From Micromonospora vinacea (GTDB lineage: Bacteria > Actinomycetota > Actinomycetes > Mycobacteriales > Micromonosporaceae), in contig NZ_JADOTY010000001.1 of assembly GCF_015751785.1 (NCBI RefSeq), positions 1,860,001 through 1,924,000 on the forward strand: a stretch of DNA of 64,000 bases, in the 5' to 3' direction. The notes beneath the pieces are model-generated. The model did not search any database. It was given only the letters and a program-made list of their open reading frames with translations, and was not told the origin of the DNA. Every line of letters begins with the position of its first letter. The stretch's first letter is position 1. Below, piece by piece: positions 1-10,100 of the stretch. Position numbers and translations under genes: made by a program.

Positions 1-1
1 T

Positions 2-1198
2 CCGCCCGAACTCGCCGGGCGGGGGCGGGAGCTCGACGTCTTCGACATCGTGCTCGAGCGCATCGCCCGGGGCCGACCCGAGCGCAGCCTGATGCTCACC
101 GGGCTGCGGGGCGTCGGCAAGACGGTCCTGCTCAACACCCTCCGGTCGCAGGCGATCAACCGACTCTGGGGCAGCGGCAAGATCGAGGCCCGACCGGATC
201 AGTCGCTGCGCCGACCGGTCGCCGCCGCGCTGCACATGGCGGTCCGGGAGCTCGCCCCCCGCCACCGCGCACCAGACCGGATCGACGCGTTCCTCGGCGT
301 CCTCAAGGCGTTCGCCCAGCGGTCCACCCCGACCGGCCGGTCCGGTGCCGCCACCAAACTGCGCGACCGGTGGCAACCCGGCATCGACGTGCCGGCCGCC
401 AGCGGCCGGGCCGACTCCGGCGACATCGAGATCGACCTGGTCGAGCTGTTCAGTGACGCCGCCGCCGTGGCCAGCGACGTCGGCACCGGCATCGCCATCT
501 TCATCGACGAGATGCAGGACCTCGGCCCGGAGGACGTGTCCGCGCTCTGCGCCGCCTGTCACGAGCTGTCCCAGCTCGGCGCGCCGCTGATCGTCGTCGG
601 CGCCGGCCTTCCGCACCTGCCGGCCGTGCTCAGCGCCGCCAAGTCGTACTCCGAGCGGTTGTTCCGCTATCAACGCATCGACCGGCTCGACCGGATCGCC
701 GCCGACCGGGCGCTCTGCGCGCCCGCCGAGCGCGAGGAGGTCGAGTACGAGCAGAAGGCACTTGACCTGCTCTACGAGAAGTCCGGCGGCTACCCCTACT
801 TCGTGCAGGCGTACGGCAAGGCGACCTGGGATCATGCGCCGCGTTCGCCGATCACCGCGGCCGACGTGCGGGTCGCGGCGCCCGAGGCGGAGGCCGAACT
901 GGCGGTCGGGTTCTTCGGGTCCCGGTTCGAACGGGCCACTCCCGCCGAACGCGAGTACATGCGCGCGATGGCCATGATGTCAGCGGTCGAGGGCGAGCCC
1001 GGCGCGGTGGTCCGCGACGACATGGACGCCGCGGTGCCCACCGCGGAGATCGCCCGTGCCCTGGGTCGCAAACCGGCCAGCCTTTCCCCAGCCCGGGACG
1101 CGCTCATCAAGAAGGGCTTGATCTACTCCGGGGAACGGGGCACTGTCGCCTTCACGGTCCCGCACTTCGGCCGGTACCTGCGGACCCAGCCGGCCTGA
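2..1198 (+). CDS. AAA family ATP-binding protein (5' end cut by window)
   Basis: The reading frame is open from base 2 (PPELAGRGRELDVFDIV) before the first in-frame GTG at 50, so the true start lies outside the window. The protein has a Walker A loop (GLRGVGKT) near the visible N-terminus, a Walker B (IAIFIDEMQDL) about residue 165, and a C-terminal winged-helix-like stretch (PTAEIARALGRKPASL, then a basic turn). This layout is seen in Orc1/Cdc6-like or STAND-like AAA ATPases of actinobacteria, whose cellular roles are mostly unknown. ATP binding is well supported by the motifs; a DNA-binding role through the C-terminal winged helix is inference. It is convergent with the GNAT gene that follows. 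Confidence 0.8.
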   Translation, partial: PPELAGRGRELDVFDIVLERIARGRPERSLMLTGLRGVGKTVLLNTLRSQAINRLWGSGKIEARPDQSLRRPVAAALHMAVRELAPRHRAPDRIDAFLGVLKAFAQRSTPTGRSGAATKLRDRWQPGIDVPAASGRADSGDIEIDLVELFSDAAAVASDVGTGIAIFIDEMQDLGPEDVSALCAACHELSQLGAPLIVVGAGLPHLPAVLSAAKSYSERLFRYQRIDRLDRIAADRALCAPAEREEVEYEQKALDLLYEKSGGYPYFVQAYGKATWDHAPRSPITAADVRVAAPEAEAELAVGFFGSRFERATPAEREYMRAMAMMSAVEGEPGAVVRDDMDAAVPTAEIARALGRKPASLSPARDALIKKGLIYSGERGTVAFTVPHFGRYLRTQPA

Positions 1199-1221
1199 CC
1201 GCCAACCACGGGCCGGCCCGG

Positions 1222-1770
1222 TCAGACCTTCGACCAGGGCGCCGGAAAGAGCACCTCACCGCGCGGCGGCGTGCCCTCCTCGCTGGTGGACGGCGGCAGC
1301 ACCAGCGCCTGCCAGGGCTCACCGAGGCCGGCCCACGGGCCGGTCAGGCCCAGCTCACTCGCCGGGCCGAACCCGAACCGGCGGTAGAAGGCCGGGGCGC
1401 CGAGGACGACGACGAGCCGCTCGCCCAGCTCGGTGGAGGCGTCCAGGGCGGCCTGCACGACCGCCGTGCCGTGCCCGACTCGCTGTCGGTGCGGTGCGAC
1501 CGCCACCGGGCCGAGCGCCAGGGCGGGCACGTCCGAGCCCCGCTCCGGCCGCAGCCGCACCCTCGTGAGCAGCGCGTAACCGACGACCTCACCGCCGTAC
1601 TCGGCGATCATGGCCAGTTCCGGCAACCAGGCGGTGGTGTCGCGCAGCTCGTCGACCAGGCTGACCTCCGGTGGCGTCGCCACGTCCGGGCGGGCGAAGG
1701 CGGCGGCCAGGACGCGGCGGACCGGGCCGGCGTCGGCCGGGTCCTCGGGGCGTAGCCGCAGCGTGGTCAC
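1222..1770 (-). CDS. GNAT family N-acetyltransferase
   Basis: About 182 residues from a GTG at 1770 (VTTLRLRPEDPADAG). The frame stays open further upstream, but that extension has no GNAT-like content. Visible GNAT features are the central strand with LALGPVAVAPHRQRVGHGTAVV, which matches the acetyl-CoA pyrophosphate-binding V-x-P-x-x-Q/R-x-x-G-x-G/A signature, and LGAPAFYRRFGFGPA near the end. It is therefore expected to transfer an acetyl group from acetyl-CoA to a small molecule or protein N-terminus; the acceptor cannot be read from sequence. It is divergent from the DoxX gene, with about 130 bases between them. Confidence 0.85.
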   Translation of the reverse strand: MTTLRLRPEDPADAGPVRRVLAAAFARPDVATPPEVSLVDELRDTTAWLPELAMIAEYGGEVVGYALLTRVRLRPERGSDVPALALGPVAVAPHRQRVGHGTAVVQAALDASTELGERLVVVLGAPAFYRRFGFGPASELGLTGPWAGLGEPWQALVLPPSTSEEGTPPRGEVLFPAPWSKV

Positions 1771-1903
1771 CCGCGCGACGTTACCCGCCAGCTCCCGTCC
1801 ATCAGTGACTGTCGCTCGATTCGGCGTGGCGTACGTGTACGAACACCAATCCGATCCTGCGGTTGACGGGGTAGCAAACGCCGCGACGGGGTATGACTGA
1901 TCC

Positions 1904-2449
1904 ATGACGCCCGTACGCTCCCTCGCCCGCGCCATGCTGAGCGGCATCTTCGTGGTCAGCGGGTATCGCAACTTCCGCGCCCCCGGCCGGCTGGCGGTGG
2001 CCGCGAAACCGGTGACCGACAAGGTCGCACCCGTGCTGAAGAAGGCGCACCCGAGCTTCCCCACCGAGACCGAGACGTTGATCCGGCTCAACGCGGCCGT
2101 GCAGGTCAGCGCGGGTCTGATGCTGGCTACCGGCCGGTTCAGTCGGCCGGCGGCGCTGGTCCTCGCCGGCACGCTGGTGCCGGTGACCATCGCCGGGCAT
2201 CCCTTCTGGAACAACGACGACCCGATCGCCAAGAACAACAACCAGATTCACGTCCTGAAGAACCTCGGGCTCCTCGGCGGTCTGCTGCTCGCCGCGGCGG
2301 ACACCGGCGGCAAGCCCGGTCTGCGGTGGCGGACGGGTCATCGCATCGGCCACTCTCGACGTTCCATGCAACGTGCCGTCCGGACGGCCCGACGCGAGGC
2401 CCGCATCGCCGTCCGCTCGGCGTCCACCGCACGTCGACTTCCCGGCTGA
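1904..2449 (+). CDS. DoxX family membrane protein
   Basis: 181 residues starting at ATG 1904. The first ~135 residues hold the DoxX-type pattern: an N-terminal helix with the usual SGYRNFRAPGRLA segment (residues 18-30), two hydrophobic helices (about 68-80 and 84-100) and a short helix near 125-132. HPFWNNDDPIAKNNNQIHVLKNLGLLGG is close to the common DoxX motif in which the helix end is followed by an N/H-rich loop. The C-terminal ~45 residues are Arg-rich and probably cytoplasmic. DoxX proteins are small four-helix membrane proteins, in mycobacteria linked to oxidant detoxification complexes; a specific role here is not shown. Confidence 0.8.
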   Translation: MTPVRSLARAMLSGIFVVSGYRNFRAPGRLAVAAKPVTDKVAPVLKKAHPSFPTETETLIRLNAAVQVSAGLMLATGRFSRPAALVLAGTLVPVTIAGHPFWNNDDPIAKNNNQIHVLKNLGLLGGLLLAAADTGGKPGLRWRTGHRIGHSRRSMQRAVRTARREARIAVRSASTARRLPG

Positions 2450-2664
2450 CCTGCGTCGATCCGTCTCTGTCTCACCCCCACCCCCCGCTAAGGCGACGAA
2501 TTACCTGAACCACCCGGTAGGCGTTAACGCGGTGGAAATGTCAAAAACATGTGTGGGATCGGACACGGTCGCATAACGCGGGAGGCACTGACGTGAGGCG
2601 CCGTTCTAGGCTCCGTGCAGGACCTGGACGGGTAGGACGACCTTGGTACGGGGGTGGCCACGCC

Positions 2665-4131
2665 ATGCCGACGGCTGTCGGTAGACGGGCGGACCGCCTC
2701 GCCCCAATCCAACGTGTGACACGCGGGATCGACCGCGTGACGCGCGGGATCGATCGCAGGAACGTCGTACGGGGCGCCATCGTGGCCGCCGTCGCCTATG
2801 CCGCATGGCTCGCCATCGGCACCTTCGGGCGGCCGTACAACTTCTTCGACATGAAGATCTACCACGGTGCCGTGGTGTGGTGGGCGAGCGGTCACGAGCT
2901 CTACGAGTTCATCGCGCCCGGAACAACCCTGGGTTTCACCTACCCACCCTTCGCCGGGTTGGTCATGCTGCCGATGGCGCAGCTGCCGATCGGCGCGGCC
3001 GGCATGGTCAACGCCGCCGCCAGCATCGCCGCGTTGGCGCTGGTGCTGGCCGGGCTGCTCCGACCCATCGTGGACCGGCTGGGGTGGCCGCTGTGGTTCA
3101 CGGTGGCCGTGGCGGTGCCCCTCGCGGTCGCCATCGAGCCGGCCCGGGAGACGCTCGGCTACGGCCAGGTCAACATCCTGCTCTTCGCCCTGATCATGGC
3201 TGACCTGATCGGCCTCCGCTGGCGGTCCCGCCGGGGCACCCACTACGCCGCCACCGACGGCCCGCTGTTGCGCTTCATCTACGGCGGGGCCTGGGCCGGG
3301 GCCGGTATCGGCCTCGCCACCGCGGTCAAGCTCACCCCGGCGCTGTTCATCGCGTACCTGCTGATCACCCGTCAGTGGCGGGTGGCTGCCACCGCCATCG
3401 GCACCACGATCGGCGTGACGGTGGCGACCTTCGCGATCGTCGGTGACGAGTCGCGGACCTACTTCGGCAGCGTGCTGTGGCAGACCGAACGGGTCGGCGC
3501 GGCCGACATGACTCCCAACCAGTCCCTCGCCGGTCTGCTCGCCCGGCTGTACGACTCGATCGAGACCCCGGGGCTGCTGTGGCTGGCCTTCTCGGTCCTG
3601 GTCCTGGCGCTGGGCCTGTCCCGGGCGGCCAGTTCCCGCGCCGACGGTGACGAGCTGACCGCCTTCACGCTTGTCGGTCTCACCGCGAACGTGATCAGCC
3701 CGATCTCCTGGACGCACCACCTGGTCTGGGTGATCCCGGCGATCATCGTGCTGGCCGACGCCGCCGTACGTCGCCGCGAGGCGAGCCGGGGGATGCCGCA
3801 GCGCACCGGCCAGGGGCCGGTCTTCGGCGGTCTACCCGGGGTCAACGGGCTACGGCCGCCGATCTGGTACCCGACGCTGACCGGGCTCCGCCACGGCGTC
3901 GCCGCGATCGGGCTCTACCTGCTCTTCCTGATCTCGCCGATCTGGCCGTACGAACACCAACTGCCGGAGATGTCGCACTACCAGGACGGCCTGTTCGGTG
4001 CACTGATGGAGAACTCGCTGGCGCTCGCGCTGATCGTGCTGGTCGCCGCGCTGCCCTGGCGCCCCGGCGCGGAGCCGGCGTTCTACGGCGACCGGCTCGC
4101 CAGGGCAGTGGTGGTCAACGGCCACCGCTGA
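2665..4131 (+). CDS. GT87-type polytopic membrane glycosyltransferase
   Basis: The chosen ATG at 2665 (MPTAVGRRADRLAP) is preceded by a G-rich stretch; the frame continues to 2551 without membrane content. The protein has roughly ten hydrophobic segments, an FFDMKIYHGAVVWWASGHELYEF motif near residue 65 and TYPPFAGL shortly after, typical of DUF2029/GT87 polyprenyl-phosphate-mannose-dependent mannosyltransferases such as actinobacterial PimE-like enzymes. It probably adds mannose or arabinose residues to lipid-linked glycans on the outer face of the membrane. The acidic residue after the first helix (DMKIY) would be the GT-C catalytic candidate. Donor and acceptor are unknown. The N-terminus carries a 21-bp tandem duplication (RVTRGID twice). 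Confidence 0.8.
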   Translation: MPTAVGRRADRLAPIQRVTRGIDRVTRGIDRRNVVRGAIVAAVAYAAWLAIGTFGRPYNFFDMKIYHGAVVWWASGHELYEFIAPGTTLGFTYPPFAGLVMLPMAQLPIGAAGMVNAAASIAALALVLAGLLRPIVDRLGWPLWFTVAVAVPLAVAIEPARETLGYGQVNILLFALIMADLIGLRWRSRRGTHYAATDGPLLRFIYGGAWAGAGIGLATAVKLTPALFIAYLLITRQWRVAATAIGTTIGVTVATFAIVGDESRTYFGSVLWQTERVGAADMTPNQSLAGLLARLYDSIETPGLLWLAFSVLVLALGLSRAASSRADGDELTAFTLVGLTANVISPISWTHHLVWVIPAIIVLADAAVRRREASRGMPQRTGQGPVFGGLPGVNGLRPPIWYPTLTGLRHGVAAIGLYLLFLISPIWPYEHQLPEMSHYQDGLFGALMENSLALALIVLVAALPWRPGAEPAFYGDRLARAVVVNGHR

Positions 4132-4135
4132 GCGG

Positions 4136-4564
4136 TCAGGGGCAGTTGACCCATTCCTCGGTGCCGTCGGTGAAGACCTGCCGCTTCCAGATGGGCAGTC
4201 GCGCCTTGACCTCGTCGACCAGCCGGGCGCAGGCCGCGAAGGCCGCCGCCCGGTGCGCGGTGCTCACCGCGGCGACCAGTGCCACGTCCCCGATCGCCAG
4301 GGGGCCGACCCGGTGCGACACCGCGACCGCGTAGACGTCGGGCTCAGCGGCGATCTCGGCGGCCACCTCGCGGAGCACCTGTGCGGCGCTCGGGTGCCCT
4401 TCGTACTCCAGGCTGGTGACCTGGCGGCCGTGGTCGTGGTCGCGGACCACGCCCTGGAAGGACACCACGGCGCCGGCCCGGCGGTCGGCGACCGCCGCCT
4501 CGTGCGTGGCGAGGTCCAGCGGCTGGTCGGTGACCTCGCCGAAGGTGATCGTTGGTGCGGTCAC
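4136..4564 (-). CDS. moaE: Molybdopterin synthase catalytic subunit
   Basis: 142 residues from a GTG at 4564 that overlaps the moeA stop by four bases (GTGA), indicating translational coupling. The MoaE fold is recognisable: GAVVSFQGVVRDHDHG near residue 31, LEYEGHPSAAQ, HRVGPLAIGDVALVAAVSTAHRAAAFAA, and the C-terminal VKARLPIWKRQ...EEWVNCP with the lysines that carry the reaction. MoaE works with the sulfur carrier MoaD, which inserts two sulfurs into precursor Z to make molybdopterin. MoaD and MoaA are not in this operon, so they must be encoded elsewhere. This is the last gene of the Moco operon and is convergent with the GT87 gene only 4 bases away. Confidence 0.95.
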   Translation of the reverse strand: MTAPTITFGEVTDQPLDLATHEAAVADRRAGAVVSFQGVVRDHDHGRQVTSLEYEGHPSAAQVLREVAAEIAAEPDVYAVAVSHRVGPLAIGDVALVAAVSTAHRAAAFAACARLVDEVKARLPIWKRQVFTDGTEEWVNCP

Positions 4565-5817
4565 GACGCACGCTCCCCGGGAAACAACGGCAGTGGCACG
4601 ATCGGCACCCGGTCGCCCGGCTCGCCGCTGGTGCCGGGTCGGATGACCGCGAACCCGTCCGCGCCGGCCAGGCCGCGCAGCATCGCCGAACCGACGTGGC
4701 GGACCGGGAACGCGACGCCGGCGGCCCGGTCCAGTCGGACCAGCGCCAGGTGGGTGTGGTCGCCGCGACCGGGCACCGCCTCGGCCAACGTGACCTGCGG
4801 CAGCAGCGGCATCGACCGGCCCTGGAGGCCGGCGAGCAGCGGGGCGACCAACGACACCAGCGCGACGATGGCGGACTGCGGGTTGCCCGGCAGCCCGGCC
4901 ACGAACCGGGCGCGCCCGTCGGGGCCGGTCAGCCGGGCCAGCAGCATCGGGAAGCCGGGGCGGACGGCCACGGTGTTGACCACGTAGTCGGCGCCGAGCG
5001 CCTCCAGGGTCGGGTGCAGGTGGTCGACCGGGCCGTTCATCGTGCCGCCGGTGGTGCAGACCAGATCGGCGTTGGACAGCGCCGAGCGCAGGGCCGCCAC
5101 GTGCGCGGGCAGCGTGTCCGCCACCGGGCCGACCACGTCGGATGGGCGGACCTGGCAGCCGTACCGTCGCAGCCACGCCGGCACCGCGGGCCCCAGCGCG
5201 TCGCGGATGCGACCGGCGGCGGGCGGACCCGCCGTCAGCAACTCGTCGCCGAAGACCAGCAGCGCGGCACGCGGCGCCCGCCGGACCCGCAGCGTGTCGT
5301 GCCCGCAGGCGGCCGCCAGGCCGATCACCGCCGGGTCGACCGGCGTGCCGACCGGCAACAACTCCTCATCGGCGTACGCCTCCTCGCCGGGTTTCCGCCA
5401 CTCGGGCGCCTCCCGGGGAACGCCGCTGACCAGGCCGTCAGCGATTGACGACTCTTCCACGCGCAGCACGGCGGTGGCGCCCTCGGGCACCATCGCACCG
5501 GTCGCGATCTCGACTGTGGTGTCGTCCTCGGTGAGCGGCGCGGGGGTGCTGCCGGCCAGGACCCGACCGACGACGCGCCACGGCCCGCGGCCGCGAACCG
5601 CCCAGCCATCGACGCTGGAGGTGGGGAACGCCGGCAGGTCGGTGCGGGTGGTCAACGGCTCGGCCAGGGTCGACCCGTCGGTGTCGACGAGTGGTCGGGC
5701 GGTGGCGGGCAGCGCGGCGGCCAGACCGACCGCGTAGACCCGCGAACGCGCTTCCTCCCACCCGGCTGGCGGAGGTGCGGCGACCCGATCCGCTGTGGGT
5801 GCGGTTTCCGTGCTCAC
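4561..5817 (-). CDS. moeA: Molybdopterin molybdenumtransferase
   Basis: 418 residues, GTG start at 5817. MoeA inserts molybdenum into adenylylated molybdopterin. Recognisable parts are the N-terminal linker domain with SSVDGWAVRG (substrate loop, residue ~55), an EIATGAMVPEGATAVLRVEE segment, the central MoCF-like domain with LLVFGDELL and VCTTGGTMNGPVDHLHPTL, and GLPGNPQSAIVALVSL followed by the C-terminal beta domain. The central loop that in most MoeA proteins reads GGxSxGDYD is here GGTMNGPVDHL, an unusual version. It lies 53 bases downstream of mogA and overlaps moaE. Confidence 0.92.
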   Translation of the reverse strand: MSTETAPTADRVAAPPPAGWEEARSRVYAVGLAAALPATARPLVDTDGSTLAEPLTTRTDLPAFPTSSVDGWAVRGRGPWRVVGRVLAGSTPAPLTEDDTTVEIATGAMVPEGATAVLRVEESSIADGLVSGVPREAPEWRKPGEEAYADEELLPVGTPVDPAVIGLAAACGHDTLRVRRAPRAALLVFGDELLTAGPPAAGRIRDALGPAVPAWLRRYGCQVRPSDVVGPVADTLPAHVAALRSALSNADLVCTTGGTMNGPVDHLHPTLEALGADYVVNTVAVRPGFPMLLARLTGPDGRARFVAGLPGNPQSAIVALVSLVAPLLAGLQGRSMPLLPQVTLAEAVPGRGDHTHLALVRLDRAAGVAFPVRHVGSAMLRGLAGADGFAVIRPGTSGEPGDRVPIVPLPLFPGERAS

Positions 5818-5870
5818 CGGCCGAGCCTATCGGCACTGACCGACACCCGCCCGGGCCTGGCGCGCACCGG

Positions 5871-6341
5871 TCAGTGGTCCCCACCGCGAAGCTGGTCGAC
5901 GGTGTGCCCGAGGATCGGCCCGAGGACGGCCAGACCGTCCCGGGCGCCGCCGGTCGAGCCGGGCAGGTTGACCACCAGCATCCGGCCGGCGACCCCGGCC
6001 AGGCCCCGGGACAGCACCGACGTCGGCACCCGGTCACGGCTGTGCGCGCGGATCGCCTCGGCGATGCCGGGGATCTCGTAATCCAGCAGGCCACGGGTCA
6101 CGTCAGGTGTCCGATCCGTCGGGGTCACCCCGGTGCCGCCGCTGGTCACCACCACGTCGACACCGTCAGCGCGGGCGGCCCGCAAGGCGTCACCGACCGG
6201 CTCACCGTCGGGCACCACCACCGGCTCGTCGACCTGGCAGCCCAACTCGCGCAGGCCGGCGACGAGCAGCGGCCCGCTGGTGTCGGCGTAGACACCGGCC
6301 GCGGCCCGATTGGAAGCGACGATCACCCGAGCCCGGATCAC
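5871..6341 (-). CDS. mogA: Molybdopterin adenylyltransferase, MogA/MoaB type
   Basis: 156 residues using the GTG at 6341 (VIRARVIVASNRAAAG), which overlaps the moaC stop by four bases; a longer frame reaches 6365 but would overlap moaC by 28 bases. The protein shows the MPT-binding motif VVTSGGTGVTPTDRTPDVT and VVNLPGSTGGARDGLAVL, both hallmarks of the MogA/MoaB/CinA superfamily. It adenylylates molybdopterin to prepare it for metal insertion by MoeA, its downstream neighbour. MogA and MoaB cannot be separated with certainty from sequence alone, so the symbol is provisional. Confidence 0.9.
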   Translation of the reverse strand: MIRARVIVASNRAAAGVYADTSGPLLVAGLRELGCQVDEPVVVPDGEPVGDALRAARADGVDVVVTSGGTGVTPTDRTPDVTRGLLDYEIPGIAEAIRAHSRDRVPTSVLSRGLAGVAGRMLVVNLPGSTGGARDGLAVLGPILGHTVDQLRGGDH

Positions 6342-6829
6342 GGCCGGTCCTCCGGACGAACCCACTCGCCGGTCTTGCCGCCCTCCTTGCGCAGCACCCG
6401 GACCGCCTCCACCGAGGCCGCCGGGTCGACCGCCTTGACCATGTCGATCAGGGCGAGACCGGCGACAGCAACCGCCGTCAACGCCTCCATCTCCACCCCC
6501 GTGCGGTCCGCAGTGCGGGCAGTGGCAGTGATCTCCACGGTGTCGGCGGTCAGCGTCAGGTCGACTGTGACACCGTGCAGGGCGATCGGGTGGCAGAGCG
6601 GGATCAGATCCGGAGTGCGCTTGGCCCCCATGATCCCGGCCAGCCGCCCGACGGCCAACGCGTCACCCTTGGGCAGCCCGTCGCGATGCAACAGGTCGAT
6701 GACCTCGGGTGTGGTCCGCAAACGGCCGGCCGCGACGGCCAGCCGCCCCGTCACCGCCTTGGCGGAGACGTCGACCATGCGGGCCGCGCCGGCGCGATCG
6801 ACGTGGCTGAGCTGCGCAGGTTCGGTCAC
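6338..6829 (-). CDS. moaC: Cyclic pyranopterin monophosphate synthase
   Basis: 163 residues, GTG start at 6829. MoaC converts 3',8-cyclo-7,8-dihydro-GTP to cyclic pyranopterin monophosphate. Family signatures are clear: VDVSAKAVTGRLAVA at the N-terminus, KGDALAVGRLAGIMGAKRTPDLIPLCHPI (residues ~54-83, with the conserved Lys, Asn/Thr-Pro and His), TARTADRTGVEMEALTAV and LIDMVKAVDP with the catalytic Lys and Asp near residue 130. Length equals the family norm. It is the first gene of the operon moaC-mogA-moeA-moaE; the promoter must lie in the 6830-7112 gap. Confidence 0.95.
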   Translation of the reverse strand: MTEPAQLSHVDRAGAARMVDVSAKAVTGRLAVAAGRLRTTPEVIDLLHRDGLPKGDALAVGRLAGIMGAKRTPDLIPLCHPIALHGVTVDLTLTADTVEITATARTADRTGVEMEALTAVAVAGLALIDMVKAVDPAASVEAVRVLRKEGGKTGEWVRPEDRP

Positions 6830-7112
6830 GGTCGTGAGCCTATCGGTGCGGTACGACGGTGGTCGGAAGGAGCGGCGTCACGCTGACGGCCGCACCGGGT
6901 GCTGACGGCGCAACGGCCCCGACGCCGCTCCTCCCTCACCAACCCACCGCCGAGGTCGCTGGGGGGACCCGGCAGCGGGTGCGTGTCGACGACCCGGTTC
7001 TGCCCACGGGCAGAACCTCCCCCGTTCGCCGATACGGCCGAGAAGTTACCGGGCCCGGCGATAAGAAATCGATAAGAGCCGTTTTGCCTGGTCAGGGCCC
7101 CGAATCCACCGT

Positions 7113-10100
7113 TCAGGAAGCCAGTTCGGCGAGACGGCGTTCGGCCTCGAAGCGCTCCGGCACACCCATCCGCCGGAAGATCGCCAACGCCCGCTCCCAG
7201 TGCCGCCGCGCCTCGACCGGGTCAGTGCGGACGAAGTGTTCGGCCAGCCCGGCCAGGGCTCGACCCTGCTCGTGTGGGTGCGCGATCCGAGTAGCCAACC
7301 GCAACGCCTCCTGGTGCACCTCGAACGCCTCGCCACTCCGCCCCTGCGCCAGCAGGGTCCGCCCGAGTTCGTTCAGCGCGGCCGCCTCGACGTGTCGCTC
7401 CCCTGAACCGATCGACAGATTCCGCGCCAACTCGTGCTCCTGCTGGGCCTCCACCAGACGACCCAGACCGCGATAGGCGATCCCGAGGTCGTTGCGCACC
7501 TCAGCCTCGGCGTACCGGTGGCCGGTGCGATCACGTAAGGCCAACGAGGCCAGAAGGATGCGGATCGCCTGCGGAAGGTCACCCATCCGGAGGCGTACGG
7601 CGCCGATGTGGCTGAGCGCGTTGAGCGTGTGGAACTCGTCGGAGTTCGTCCGGGCCCACCACAGATGCAGGCGGTGTATCCGAAGCGCCTCCTCGTAGCG
7701 GCCCAGAGCCGTCAGCGCCAACCCCAGATTCGGCAGCAGGATCGAACCGCCGACATTCCCGTACACCTTGTAGTCGCGCAAACACTCGAAACCGAGCTTC
7801 ACCGACTCGGACAGGTGACCGCTCCACCAGTAGACGGCGGCGAGGTTCGCGCGGTACCGGGCCGGATTCAGCAGGTCCGGCGAGTCGCGGGAAAGCTCGA
7901 CCGAACGTGTCAGGTGATCGAGTGCCCCCTGCTTGTTCCCGGTACGGACGTAGGCGGATGCCAGGTAGTTGTTCATCAGTGCGAGCGCATCGACGTCTCC
8001 GGTAGCCTCCGCCGCCTCCAGCCCATGACGGTGGGTCAGGATGATGTCTTCGAAGTAGCCGCGGATGTAGCAGAAACGCCAGAGTGCGCGGGCCAATTGC
8101 CAGCAGTGCCGGTAGAACCCCGACTCGTGCGCCGACAACACCATCGTCACCAGGTCCGTCCGCTCGGCCTCCAACCAGTCAGCGGTCGGCTCTCCAATGG
8201 CCTCGACGAGCTCAACCTGTCCGGACGGAATGTGCGTTACCTGGGATCTGATGACGCCCGGCTCCAGCAGATCGGCGACCTTCAGGACGACCTCCAGCGT
8301 GAAGTCGAACAATCGAGTCAGTCCAAGTCGACGGTCGTGCGAGGAGTCGGTACCCGAGCACAGGTTGATGGAGTACTGCCGCATGAGGTCGTGCAGTCGA
8401 TATCGCGTCGAGTCCAGGTCCTCCACCAGGTTCCTGTCGACGAGGTCGTCGAGCGCCGCGCGAGCCTCCGTGATCGTCAGCCCGGTCAGCGCGGCGACTG
8501 CCGGCACGCCGAAGCGACTGCCGGGGTACAGACCCAGGAACCGGAAGACACGCTTGGTCGAACTCGTGAGCGGCTCATAGGAAGCGGCGAAGGCCCCGGT
8601 GACGGTGCTCTCCTCCTGAGCCAGATGGTGCAGCACTGGAGCGTCGCCAGCCATCTGCCCGGCCAGGTCCGCCAACCGCCAGCCGCGCCGATGCGCCAGC
8701 CTGGCACCGGCCAGCCGAATCGCCAGAGGGAGGTACCCGCACCGACGCACCACCTCGGCGGCCGCCTCCGGTTCGGCCTCGACCCTGTCCCGGCCGACGC
8801 TCACACGGAGCAGATCCACGCTCTCGTGGGGGCTCATCACCGGCAGCGTCCGCGACGGTCCGGCATCCGGATGGGAGAGCCGTCGCCGCGAGGTCACCAC
8901 CACGACGCTGGTCGGCTCCGCCGGAAGCAGGGGCATGATCTGCTCGCTGCTCGCGGCGTTGTCGAGAACCACCACTGCCCTGCGGCGCGCCAACTCCTGT
9001 CGCCACAACTCCACTCTGTCGTCGAACTCCACCGGAACCCGGTCGGCCGGCACCCCAAGCTGTCGAAGCAGGGTGAACAAAGCGCCCGCCGGCTCGAGCC
9101 GGTTCTTGTCACCGTGCCCGCACAGGTCGATGAACAACGCGGCGTCCGGGTATCGATCGGACAGCCGACGGGCGAGGTGCACGGCGAGGGCCGTCTTCCC
9201 GCTGCCCGCCATGCCGTCGATGATGTGTACGGCCGGAACCCGCTCCTCGACCCGCCGGGTCTCCGCCAGCAGCCGCAACACCACGTCCTCCCTGCCGACG
9301 AAGTCGGTGACCGCCCGGGGAAGGTGATCCACCGGGATGACCCGATGCGCCTCCTCCGATGCCGCGCCAACCGGCACACCCGCCCCGGCCGCTACCGAGC
9401 GCGCCCGGCCAGTTCCCGCAACCCGTACGGTGGCCCGCCCGGAACCTGGGCGCGACATCGCCGTGACGATGGAGCGGCGCAACTCCTCAAGGTTGCCCCC
9501 GGGGCCCACACCCAGCTCCGTGGTCAGTGTTGTTCGGATCTCCTCGTACACCGCCAGCGCCTCCGCGTTGTCCCCGCGCTCGTGCAGGGCCCGCATGAGG
9601 AGGACGTGGGTCGGCTCACGGAGAGGATGGCGGGCCACCACTTCGCGCAACAGCGAAATTGCCAGGTCGTCCCGGCGCGATCTCAGTTGCACGTCGGCGA
9701 GAAGCTCCACGGTCAACAGCCGCTCCTCCTCGGCGGCGATAGTCCGGGAGGTGAGGACGGGCCCGAGCGGGACACCGGCGAGCATCGGCCCCCGCCACCG
9801 AGCCAGGGCGTGCCCCAGCAGCTCGCGGGCACGGTCCAGTTGGCCAGCCGCCAGCGCTACCCGACCCGCGTTCCGTTCCAGCTCGAAGCGAAAGACATCC
9901 ACCCGTTCCGGGTCGACTACGAGCCGATAGCCGTTGCGTTGGCGCGCGATGGCGTCACGACCGGCCGGGTGAGCCTCGAAAGTCCGGCGCAGATTGGCGG
10001 CATAGGTCCGCACATTCGCTACGGCCGATCGCGGTGGGCGATCGGCCCATAACTCATCGACGAGGTCGTCCACTGTCACCAGTCGACCGGGCTGAACGGC

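Noticed and set aside
7040..7090. Repeated GATAAG near 7060 as an operator of the SARP or moa genes
   Set aside because: Only two direct copies with no symmetry; insufficient for a regulatory claim.
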